From: an uncultured Lachnospiraceae bacterium
GTDB lineage: Bacteria > Bacillota > Clostridia > Lachnospirales > Lachnospiraceae
DNA length: 6,733 nucleotides
Direction of reading: 5' to 3'
Assembly (NCBI GenBank): GCA_900557385.1
Contig: USSP01000103.1
Span: 1 to 6,733, forward strand
The position numbers and the translations under genes were made by a program. Positions 1 through 5,971 of the stretch are shown piece by piece. The stretch's first letter is position 1. Every line of letters starts with the position of its first letter. Under the pieces are notes generated by a model. The model had not been told where the DNA came from. It saw only the letters and a program-made list of their open reading frames with translations, and did not search any database.

Positions 1-519
1 ACTATGCAGAAAATTGACCCCATTAAGGGTGCAAAAGCTGTTGTTGAGGAGTTCAATCCCGGATTTACCCCCAATAACAAATATGTAACCATCAAAGAGA
101 TCGTGAAGGCTGTATCTGATGTAGAAGATATCATGGATGCCAAGATTCTGGTATCTGGTGGCCGTGGAGTTGGTTCTGCTGAGAACTTCAAACTTCTTGA
201 GGATTTAGCTGAAGTATTAGGTGGTACTGTATCCTGCTCCCGTGCAGTTGTAGATGCAGGCTGGAAACCCAAGGATCTCCAGGTAGGACAGACCGGTAAG
301 ACCGTTCGTCCTCACGTATACTTTGCAATCGGTATTTCCGGTGCGATCCAGCACGTAGCTGGTATGGAAGAGTCCGACATCATCATTGCTATCAACAAAG
401 ATGAAGATGCTCCTATCTTCGATGTAGCTGACTACGGCGTAGTTGGCGATCTGAACAAGATCGTTCCTCAGCTGACCGAGAAAATCAAAGCTGCAAAGGC
501 TGCAAAAGTTCAGAACTAA
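1..519 (+). CDS. etfA: Electron transfer flavoprotein alpha subunit, C-terminal part (5' end outside window)
   Basis: EtfA pairs with EtfB to carry electrons from acyl-CoA dehydrogenases; in anaerobic Clostridia the pair often works with butyryl-CoA dehydrogenase in electron bifurcation. The frame is open from base 1, so the ATG at base 4 is probably an internal methionine and the start lies upstream. About 172 residues are present, roughly the last half of a usual EtfA. Counting from that Met, the FAD-domain signatures appear in order: SGGRGVGS (51-58), CSRAVVDAGW (78-87), QTGKTVRP (96-103), the nucleotide-binding loop ISGAIQH (111-117), NKDEDAPIF (131-139) and VADYGVVGD (141-149). These are the diagnostic EtfA C-terminal motifs. 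The protein ends in an Ala/Lys-rich tail (IKAAKAAK). In Clostridia etfA is commonly the last gene of a bcd-etfB-etfA cluster, which agrees with the strong terminator immediately after it. Identification is secure; only the upstream context is inferred. Confidence 0.95.
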   Translation, partial: TMQKIDPIKGAKAVVEEFNPGFTPNNKYVTIKEIVKAVSDVEDIMDAKILVSGGRGVGSAENFKLLEDLAEVLGGTVSCSRAVVDAGWKPKDLQVGQTGKTVRPHVYFAIGISGAIQHVAGMEESDIIIAINKDEDAPIFDVADYGVVGDLNKIVPQLTEKIKAAKAAKVQN

Positions 520-559
520 TCTTGGACTTTTGAAATGAATCTGAAATAAAGAAACGCAG

Positions 560-594
560 GCCCCGGCTGTATGTATATACAGACCGGGGCTTTT
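560..594 (+). terminator. Rho-independent terminator after etfA
   Basis: A 13-bp stem with one bulged A: GCCCCGG plus CTGTAT (560-572) pairs with ATACAG (577-582) and CCGGGGC (584-590) around a GTAT loop. TTTT follows at 591-594, with more T-rich sequence beyond. It starts 40 bp after the etfA stop and separates that operon from the ABC transporter operon. Confidence 0.93.
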
Positions 595-621
595 GTAGTT
601 TCTTTTATGAAGAAAAACGGG

Positions 622-627
622 TATAAT
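622..627 (+). promoter_or_regulatory. Possible -10 box for the ABC transporter operon
   Basis: A perfect TATAAT lies 27 bp after the etfA terminator and overlaps the first two bases of the left inverted repeat (626-644). It is the best -10 candidate between the terminator and the ATPase gene. The matching -35 is weak: TTTCTT at 599-604 gives a 17-bp spacer but only two consensus bases. If it is used, the transcript starts inside the left repeat, so most of the inverted-repeat element becomes the 5' leader of the operon. Moderate to low certainty. Confidence 0.4.
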
Positions 628-780
628 GTAACTAACTATTCGGAGCCATGCAAACTTGACTTCTGTGCATGCTTGCATGCATACAGAAAGGCAAGTTTAT
701 ATGGCGAGAAAACCACATGAGCAAAAGGAAAGCATCGAAGATGCGGTTTTGCGAATGGGGTTCCGAATAGTTAGTTACAT
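626..780. repeat. 155-bp MITE-like or structured leader element with perfect 19-bp terminal inverted repeats
   Basis: The left arm ATGTAACTAACTATTCGGA (626-644) is the exact reverse complement of the right arm (762-780). Between them are two independent hairpins. Hairpin A pairs AAACTTG (652-658) with CAAGTTT (692-698), TTCTGT (661-666) with ACAGAA (683-688), and two GCATGC copies (667-672, 675-680). Hairpin B pairs AAAACC (709-714) with GGTTTT (745-750) and GCATC (732-736) with GATGC (740-744) around a GAA loop. The whole folds as a closed multi-branch junction. The geometry (short, non-coding for a transposase, perfect terminal repeats) is that of a miniature inverted-repeat transposable element. 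An AT dinucleotide bounds both ends and could be either part of the repeat or a 2-bp target duplication. A conserved structured RNA leader is the alternative. The family is not recognised. Confidence 0.75.
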
Positions 781-820
781 GAAACAACCAGGAGAACCAT
801 CATGCCATCCATCGAAGTAA
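701..820 (+). CDS. Possible 39-residue small ORF overlapping the ABC ATPase start
   Basis: ATG at 701 is preceded by AAAGG at 687-691 with a 9-nt spacer, a respectable ribosome binding site. The frame runs to TAA at 818-820, 19 bp past the ATPase ATG (802) and in a different frame. The predicted peptide starts MARKPHEQKESIEDAV, is charged, and passes through the right inverted repeat (read as FRIVSYM) before ending in the ATPase gene. It has no recognisable domain, signal peptide or TM segment. The overlap geometry would allow translational coupling with the ATPase, as a leader peptide would. However, the peptide is largely dictated by the repeat element, and its AAAGG sits in the right arm of hairpin A. 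It may therefore be a chance frame or the remnant of a longer gene. No function is assigned. Confidence 0.3.
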   Translation: MARKPHEQKESIEDAVLRMGFRIVSYMKQPGEPSCHPSK

Positions 821-1476
821 AAGACCTACAATTTGCATACGGAAAACACCAGGTGTTACAGGGACTGTCCTTTTCCGCAGAAAGAGGGCAGTGCATAGGC
901 ATTGTGGGCAAAAACGGCTGTGGCAAATCCACCTTGCTGGGCATCCTGGCGGGGATGCGGAAACCAAAAGCCGGGCAGATTCTCTACGAGGGGCAGGATG
1001 CCTGCCGGGACAAAACTCTCTTTCAGAAAATTGTGGGCTTTGTCCCCCAGGAAAACACCTTATTTGAAGAACTGAAGGTGTGGGATAACCTCTGCCTCTG
1101 GTATCCCGACCGGAAAACACTGGAGCAGGAATTAAAGGCAGGCATTCTGGCGGAACTGGGACTTTCCCCTCTGGCAGGCAAGCGGGTGAAAACCCTTTCG
1201 GGAGGACAGAAGAAACGGGTCAGCATCGGCTGTGCCCTGGCAGGGCATCCCCGGATTCTCATTCTGGACGAACCGGGTGCCTCTCTGGATTTGGTTGCCA
1301 AAGAGGAAATCGCGGCATACCTCACTGCCTACAAGAGGCAGGGCGGCACCATCCTCATCACCACCCATGAGGAACAGGAATTAAAGCTGTGTGACAGGCT
1401 TTTGATTTTAAGGGATGGAAAACTTACCGAGGCAGACCCCACTCTCCGGGGCATTCCTCTTGTATCGAAATTTTAA
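802..1476 (+). CDS. ABC transporter ATP-binding protein (ABC-2 exporter type)
   Basis: This 224-residue cytoplasmic ATPase is the expected engine of the exporter encoded downstream. All nucleotide-binding motifs are intact: aromatic A-loop region (FAYG, 11-14), Walker A GKNGCGKST (36-44), Q-loop FVPQEN with Q83, signature LSGGQKKR (132-139), Walker B ILILDEP (152-158) with catalytic E157, D-loop SLD (161-163), and H-loop histidine H189 in TTHEE. The length fits single-domain ABC-2 ATPases and there is no C-terminal extension. The ATG at 802 is preceded by GGAG (791-794) with a 7-nt spacer. It is the first gene of the operon and lies 21 bp after the inverted-repeat element, so its expression could be affected by that structure. 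The substrate cannot be read from the ATPase. The family call is secure. Confidence 0.95.
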   Translation: MPSIEVKDLQFAYGKHQVLQGLSFSAERGQCIGIVGKNGCGKSTLLGILAGMRKPKAGQILYEGQDACRDKTLFQKIVGFVPQENTLFEELKVWDNLCLWYPDRKTLEQELKAGILAELGLSPLAGKRVKTLSGGQKKRVSIGCALAGHPRILILDEPGASLDLVAKEEIAAYLTAYKRQGGTILITTHEEQELKLCDRLLILRDGKLTEADPTLRGIPLVSKF

Positions 1477-1531
1477 CCGATTCGGGGCAGATATTAACCG
1501 GTTCAATGGAAAACCAAAACTGCGAAAAGGC

Positions 1532-2752
1532 ATGGTTGTTAAAATGAAAACAATGAAACAACGTAAAATCTGGATAACGATAGGAATTGTCCTGGCGGTT
1601 CTCATACTTGCAGGGGTGATTTGTACTGTTAACTTGTTAAAGAAACCGGAAATCCGCCTGTTGCTGGCAGGCAAAAACTTTCTGGAAGAAACCTCCCAGG
1701 ATTCTGCCTTTCTCTTATATGGCTTAGACCCACAGGAACTGATAAAAAGTTATGTAAATGGAGATACCCAGTATCAGGGACAAATCCGAGTCAGTGGCAT
1801 GAAAGATTTAAATATCACCCTTGCCCTCAATTATGATGCCAAACGTTCCGTAAACCAGCACCGGGCAGATGCTAATGTGGAACTGGAGGTGTTACGTTTT
1901 TCCCTGGGAAACATGGATGCCTATCTGGATGGACAGATGCTTTACCTTATGGCACCGAAAGTTTTTACGGAGCCCTTTGCCATTGATACCGGACTGACCC
2001 TGTTTCAAACCTTTCCGGAACCGGAAGAACTGGTAAACACAGACTGGATGAAAGCCCATAAGAAAGAGTTGAAACAGATTGCCAAAGAACTGACGGTGAC
2101 TGATACAGGGGAATACACCAGAGGAGCAAACGGTGAGAAGGAAACGGAACGCTTCCGGCTGGATATTTCTGCAAAGGCAGTGGAGGAAACCGCAGACTTA
2201 TTAGGATTGGCGTTATTGGATGAAGCGAAACCGATGACAATATATCTGGACTTGTCACAGGATAACACCATTCGTAGGATGGATATGGAAGTTCCCCAGG
2301 AATTATTACCGGGAGCAACGAGCACACTTACCCTGCAGGGAGATACATTACAGACCCTGGAATGGAAACAGGAGTCTGACCGGGCGAATATGACCCTTGT
2401 TCTGGAACGGCAGGAGGATACCAGCCGGGAGATCGCTTTGCAGGGAAGCATTACCTGGAAACAGGGAATGCTCGCAGGAAAACAGCACGCCTTCCGGGGA
2501 AATGCAGAATGGAAGGAAAAGTCCAAGGGCTTTCACATTGCATTGGATCATGTGGTCATTGAACAGGACGGAGAAAAGCTGGTGCAGATTGACGGAGAAT
2601 CGGAACTGGCATCCTGGGATGGCATCATTGAACAGCCGGAGGAGAATCTGGATACTGTAAAAGTCTGGAAACTAGAAGAATTGAAGAAAGATCTGGACGA
2701 TATGATGGCAGATGTGGAAGAATTGTTGGGGCAGCTGCAGAGCATCTGGTAA
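1532..2752 (+). CDS. Membrane-anchored extracytoplasmic protein of unknown family, accessory to the ABC exporter
   Basis: With the ATG at 1532 the protein has 406 residues. A short basic N-terminus (MVVKMKTMKQRK) is followed by one TM helix (about 13-36) and a roughly 370-residue domain that should lie outside the membrane. There is no lipobox (VIC gives no small residue before Cys), so it is probably an uncleaved anchor. The outer domain looks beta-rich, with many alternating hydrophobic/polar stretches (for example TIYLDLSQDNTIRRMDMEV, and LDGQMLYLMAP after a paired strand). This recalls LolA/LppX-like lipid-binding folds, but that is inference only. The C-terminus is an acidic amphipathic helix (about 380-403, KKDLDDMMADVEELL). 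The frame is open back to an ATG at 1415, but those 39 residues are read from ATPase coding sequence with no good RBS. ATG 1532 or 1544 is preferred; the only SD-like sequence (AAAAGG, 1525-1530) is poorly spaced for both. Its place between ATPase and permeases argues for a dedicated role in export. Confidence 0.8.
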   Translation: MVVKMKTMKQRKIWITIGIVLAVLILAGVICTVNLLKKPEIRLLLAGKNFLEETSQDSAFLLYGLDPQELIKSYVNGDTQYQGQIRVSGMKDLNITLALNYDAKRSVNQHRADANVELEVLRFSLGNMDAYLDGQMLYLMAPKVFTEPFAIDTGLTLFQTFPEPEELVNTDWMKAHKKELKQIAKELTVTDTGEYTRGANGEKETERFRLDISAKAVEETADLLGLALLDEAKPMTIYLDLSQDNTIRRMDMEVPQELLPGATSTLTLQGDTLQTLEWKQESDRANMTLVLERQEDTSREIALQGSITWKQGMLAGKQHAFRGNAEWKEKSKGFHIALDHVVIEQDGEKLVQIDGESELASWDGIIEQPEENLDTVKVWKLEELKKDLDDMMADVEELLGQLQSIW

Positions 2753-2783
2753 CGATTTCATGCCATGTAAATCATTCTCAAAT

Positions 2784-2799
2784 TGCCTGTTTACAGGCA
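2784..2799 (+). other. Short intergenic hairpin between the anchored protein and permease 1
   Basis: TGCCTG (2784-2789) pairs with CAGGCA (2794-2799) around TTTA. No U-tract follows, so it is not a standard terminator. It sits 22 nt before the AAAGGAGGTG ribosome binding site of the next gene and could act as an RNA-processing or stability element, or be incidental. Confidence 0.4.
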
Positions 2800-2820
2800 T
2801 ATCCGGCGATAAGCAAAAGG

Positions 2821-2830
2821 AAAGGAGGTG
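2821..2830 (+). promoter_or_regulatory. Strong ribosome binding site fixing the permease 1 start
   Basis: AAAGGAGGTG is a near-perfect anti-16S match. Its GGAGG core (2824-2828) lies 6 nt before the ATG at 2835. It rules out the in-frame upstream ATG at 2712, which would add 41 residues read from inside the preceding gene. Confidence 0.9.
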
Positions 2831-2834
2831 CAGG

Positions 2835-4067
2835 ATGCAATATCTTCGCATCACATGGAAACGCAGCCTGCGCCTGCTCCCTGCGCAGCTTGGTATCACA
2901 GTGGTATTACTTGCCAGTATGTTAGGGTTAGTGTTTGGTGCCCAGAAGTTTCTCTATGGGGATCAGCTCTACCGACAACAGAAGGTAGCCATCGTGGTGG
3001 AGGATGACAGCCGTTATACCCCCATGCTCATTAAGTTCGTACAACAGATGGACTCGGTGCGGACAGCCTGCAAGTTCCAGATAGAGGACTGGGAGGATGC
3101 TTTTCTCCAACTGCAGGAAGGGGAGGTACTGGCGGTGATGGTGGTGCCCCAGCATGTGCTGGAGGATATTATGAACGGTACCAACACCCCGGTGCAGGTT
3201 TATATGCCTCTGGATGCCACTTTTGAGAGTACCGTGTTTGGGGAACTCCTTGCTTCAGGGGCAAGTTTACTTACCACAGCCCAGGCACAGACCTATGCAG
3301 TCTATGATCTTGCGATCTCGGCGGACACATTGGCAGCGCAGCAGAGCGAAACACCTCAGGCAATGGAACATCTTCATCAGTATGAGCAGGATATTGATGA
3401 TTGGAATCTGGACAGAGCCTTGAAACGGGGGAAACTCTTTTCGACTGAGACAGTCAATGCGGCAGGAAAGGTATCATTGCCCTTATTCTATGGGATTTCT
3501 GCGGGGCTTTTGATAACCATGCTCTGGGGAATGGGAGCCTCTTTCCTGCAATTACCAACACCGGAACAGACCGCGCGGATGTTACACCGGGCAGGAGTCT
3601 CTACGGGAAAACAGATGGGTACGCTGTGGCTGTTTCTTTTGCAGACCGGGTATCTGTTTCTGCTGGATCAGGTGTTAAGGCACTATGTGGATGTTACAGT
3701 CAACTGGAATGGGGGACTTGTTCTGACCCTGCTTTTGACTGCCATGGTGGTTTCCTCCCTACAGCTTTTCCTATACACTCTTGTGAAAGAACAAGGGTTG
3801 GCAATTATAACACTTGCTATCCTTTCTATTGGCATGTTGCTTCTATCCGGGGGATTGATTCCTGCAGCGTTTCTGCCGAAAGAAATCAACGCAATCGGCA
3901 CCTATCTGCCGACTAACTGGATGTTACAGTTGCAAAGTGCCGCAGTACAGGGGAATGGAATCGGAACCCTGTGGGCAGAGCAGTCCGGACAGATAACAGC
4001 CTGCCTTTTCACAACCCTCTGTTTTCTCGCAGGAGCAGGGGCTGTCCAGAAGTACAGAACCAGATAA
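2835..4067 (+). CDS. ABC-2 type permease, first membrane subunit of the exporter
   Basis: This 410-residue integral membrane protein has the architecture of ABC2_membrane_3 permeases: TM1 (about 14-36), a large extracytoplasmic domain (about 37-212), then five TM helices (about 213-239, 260-280, 293-316, 321-345, 386-404). The outer domain opens with the typical strand KVAIVVEDDS and contains the usual pattern of an acidic helix (WEDAFLQLQEGEVLAVMVVP) followed by the VQVYMPLDA strand. After TM5 comes the hallmark ABC-2 segment SGGLIPAAFLPKEIN, leading to YLPTNWML, the Pro-x-x-Trp motif of this superfamily. The start at 2835 is set by the strong RBS; the longer frame from 2712 overlaps the upstream gene and is rejected. 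It should pair with the second permease and the ATPase to form an exporter. The substrate is unknown. Family call is confident from topology and motifs. Confidence 0.92.
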   Translation: MQYLRITWKRSLRLLPAQLGITVVLLASMLGLVFGAQKFLYGDQLYRQQKVAIVVEDDSRYTPMLIKFVQQMDSVRTACKFQIEDWEDAFLQLQEGEVLAVMVVPQHVLEDIMNGTNTPVQVYMPLDATFESTVFGELLASGASLLTTAQAQTYAVYDLAISADTLAAQQSETPQAMEHLHQYEQDIDDWNLDRALKRGKLFSTETVNAAGKVSLPLFYGISAGLLITMLWGMGASFLQLPTPEQTARMLHRAGVSTGKQMGTLWLFLLQTGYLFLLDQVLRHYVDVTVNWNGGLVLTLLLTAMVVSSLQLFLYTLVKEQGLAIITLAILSIGMLLLSGGLIPAAFLPKEINAIGTYLPTNWMLQLQSAAVQGNGIGTLWAEQSGQITACLFTTLCFLAGAGAVQKYRTR

Positions 4068-4130
4068 ATACCCGAAAAAGAAAGTGTTATCGGTAACAAC
4101 AATAAGGAATCACGGGAGAAATCCGGCGCA

Positions 4131-5338
4131 ATGAAGCGATTGAGTAAATGGGTCAATTTAATAGGGAAACAGAAAGGCAGACAAGTGTATTTCTGGGCAT
4201 TGCTGACAGGCTTTTTTCTGGTATTGTGTCTGTGGCAGAGACAAAGTGCTGAGCCCATGGAGGGCGTACAGGTCAGTATCTACCTGGAACCGGCAGAGTG
4301 GCTGGAGGGAGAACCTACGCAGTCCGGCAGTGAGAAAACCGAAATAAACAAAGGACTAACGGAAACAGAATTGTCCAGACAAGTACAACTGCAACAGGTG
4401 GTGCGGGAAAAACTATTGCGGGAAAATCAGGACGCACTATTCCATGTGACGCTGGAATCTGACAGGGATGTCTGCAGGGAGAAAGTGATAAAAGACCAGG
4501 CGGAATGTGGTTTTATCATCCCTTATGACATTGGTGTCAGAATGATAAACCATGAAGGAGGACAGGACATTACGGTCTATCAGTCTCCGGCATCCAGTCT
4601 GACACCTATCATACAGGAAAAGATTTATGCCATCTTATTTGAGGAGAAATCTTTGCCGGATATGTGGCAGACACACCGGAACTGAAAGCGGATGAATCCA
4701 TGGCCTTGGAAGCGTACCAGAACCGTCTGGGGGATGGCAGTACTTTTCACTTTACTTATCAGACTGTAGAAACGGAGCAACGGGAAGTGGAAGGAGTGAA
4801 AGATGTAGGCAACACTCTGCCGCAAGTCCGGAGAAAGGCAGCGCTTCCGGATGCCCATGTCTTATATGGCTTTTTCCTTTATTTTATGTTGTGGACTGGG
4901 TTATTGGATTGTAATAAGGATAAAGAACGGCGCCGGTATTACTTCAGCGGGCAGCCCATTGCCCGATTTTGGGCAGCCTCTGCAGAAATGCTTTTCCCGG
5001 TGGCAGTTACGCTGGTGGCAGGCATGATAATTAATGCAGGAAGTTCCCTGCTGTCAGACATGCCGGGATACCAGGCCCTGGATTTGTTCAGCACACAAAA
5101 CAATGCCCCATGGCTTGCATTTTCCCATACATTGTTGTATGTTTTGATTCTGTGGGGAACGGGATGGCTTGTCCAGACATTGTTACCCAAAAGGCAATGG
5201 CTCACGGCGGCGATGCCGGTGTTACTTCTGGCAACCCTGGTATTCAGTCCGGTTATCATTAATCTGGCGGATTATGTCCCCGCACTGAAACTATTACAAA
5301 ACTGCTTTCCACTGACCTGGTGGATTCGTTGGACATAA
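4131..5338 (+). pseudogene. Second ABC-2 permease, interrupted by a one-base frameshift
   Basis: Two adjacent frames encode complementary parts of one ABC-2 permease. The first (4131-4685, 184 aa) has TM1 (about 19-35) and most of the outer domain, including AECGFIIPYD and ITVYQSPASS. It then leaves the family pattern (KSLPDMWQTHRN) and stops. The second frame, open from 4643, continues with IFAGYVADTPELK and contains the remaining TM helices and a final FPLTWW motif. Adding one A to the AAA run at 4647-4649 restores a single 402-residue protein reading LFEEKIFAGYVADTPEL, similar in length to the 410-residue permease 1. There is no good slippery heptamer, and the possible GTG start at 4664 lacks a well-placed RBS (GAGGAG is 17 nt away). 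Mutation or a sequencing error is therefore likelier than programmed recoding. The C-terminus also lacks the last TM helix seen in permease 1. The 4131 ATG follows GGGAG (4114-4118) at a rather long 12-nt spacing. Confidence 0.8.
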
Positions 5339-5365
5339 AAAAGAGAAAAGGAAAGAGGTATTCCG

Positions 5366-5851
5366 ATGGCAAAAGAATTAAAAACCAATGCGATGCGTAT
5401 GCTGGAGAAAATGAAAATTCCCTATACCTATCGCACCTATGAATGTGATGAGTTTGTGGATGCAATCCAGATTGCGGACAAACTGGGACTTCCCTATCAC
5501 ACCATGTACAAAACCCTTGTCACCGTGGGAAACAGCAAAAACTATTTTGTTTTTGTTATTCCCATTGCAGAGGAGCTGGATTTAAAGAAGGCAGCCAAAT
5601 CCGTAGGAGAAAAGTCGGTCTCCATGCTTCCGGTCAAAGACATCAATGCAGTCACCGGTTACATTCGGGGCGGCTGTACTGCAATTGGCATGAAGAAACA
5701 GTTTGTCACCCGTATCGATGATTCGGCAGAGAATCTGGCGGAAATCACAGTCAGTGGCGGAAAACTGGGTATGCAGATCACATTGACTCCCCAGGATTTA
5801 TGCAAAGCATGCCGTGGTGAGTTTGCCCAGATCATTCATATCGCAGAGTGA
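5366..5851 (+). CDS. ybaK: YbaK/EbsC family aminoacyl-tRNA deacylase (Cys-tRNA(Pro) deacylase type)
   Basis: YbaK-family enzymes hydrolyse mischarged tRNAs in trans, classically Cys-tRNA(Pro) made in error by prolyl-tRNA synthetase. The 161-residue length is normal for the stand-alone family. Visible signatures are the N-terminal segment IPYTYRTYE, the YHTMYKTLV stretch holding the conserved catalytic-site lysine (K49), the strand FVFVIPIAEELDLKK, and GYIRGGCTAIGMKK (98-111), which is the glycine-rich YbaK motif forming the substrate pocket. The C-terminal ITLTPQDLCKAC is also typical. The ATG at 5366 is preceded by GAGG (5355-5358) with a 7-nt spacer. It follows the second permease by 27 bp, so it may be co-transcribed with the transporter, but its role is general translation quality control. 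The exact mischarged substrate cannot be read from sequence. Confidence 0.93.
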   Translation: MAKELKTNAMRMLEKMKIPYTYRTYECDEFVDAIQIADKLGLPYHTMYKTLVTVGNSKNYFVFVIPIAEELDLKKAAKSVGEKSVSMLPVKDINAVTGYIRGGCTAIGMKKQFVTRIDDSAENLAEITVSGGKLGMQITLTPQDLCKACRGEFAQIIHIAE

Positions 5852-5877
5852 CACCTGTGACAGTGACAAGTGTGTCA
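5849..5877. repeat. Imperfect inverted repeat at the ybaK stop
   Basis: TGACAC (5849-5854) is mirrored by GTGTCA (5872-5877), with further partial pairing inside (CACCTGT against ACAAGTG) and a nested CTGTGACAG (5855-5863). No T-run follows, so terminator function is doubtful. An operator or a weak processing hairpin is possible. Confidence 0.4.
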
Positions 5878-5915
5878 TATGTAAAAACTGTGTAAAATCG
5901 CTGTGTTTAAAAGTA

Positions 5916-5933
5916 TGTGGATAATGTGGATAA
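5916..5933 (-). promoter_or_regulatory. Two directly abutting perfect DnaA boxes upstream of mtnA
   Basis: TGTGGATAA occurs twice in tandem (5916-5924 and 5925-5933), each the reverse complement of the consensus DnaA box TTATCCACA. Two weaker look-alikes lie upstream: TGTGTAAAA (about 5889-5897) and TGTGTTTAA (5902-5910), each with two mismatches. A T6 tract (5935-5940) follows. The boxes end 38 bp before the mtnA ATG, in a likely promoter region. DnaA binding could regulate mtnA or serve as a DnaA-titrating cluster. No dnaA/dnaN genes are present, so an origin call is not supported. Confidence 0.6.
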
Positions 5934-5971
5934 CTTTTTTACCGCCATTCAAGTGAAAGGATATAGGAAAA

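Noticed and set aside
217..678. 153-codon reverse-strand frame
   Set aside because: It runs antisense through the well-supported etfA gene, the terminator and the repeat element, and shows no domain. It is a shadow frame.
656..685. Promoter inside the repeat element (TTGACT at 656-661)
   Set aside because: No acceptable -10 hexamer occurs at 16-18 bp spacing (best is CATACA), and the sequence is better explained by hairpin A.
607..720. 37-codon forward frame starting MKKNGYNVTNYSEP
   Set aside because: It has no ribosome binding site before the ATG, starts upstream of the proposed transcription start, and most of its residues simply translate the inverted-repeat element.
1415..1531. 39-residue N-terminal extension of the anchored protein
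   Set aside because: About half of it is read from ATPase coding sequence, the only SD-like bases touch the ATG directly, and the basic-plus-TM start at 1532 is the natural N-terminus.
2712..2834. 41-residue N-terminal extension of permease 1
   Set aside because: It overlaps the preceding gene, and a near-perfect RBS sits 6 nt before the ATG at 2835.
4638..4660. Programmed -1 ribosomal frameshifting in the second permease
   Set aside because: No X-XXY-YYZ slippery heptamer occurs in the permitted stretch after the -1 frame stop at 4640, and the A run is only three bases.
5849..5877. Intrinsic terminator after ybaK
   Set aside because: The inverted repeat is imperfect, not GC-rich at the base, and is followed by A-rich rather than T-rich sequence.
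5852..5971. Replication origin
   Set aside because: Two perfect DnaA boxes are present, but there is no larger box cluster, no dnaA, dnaN or plasmid replication gene, and both neighbours are housekeeping genes.
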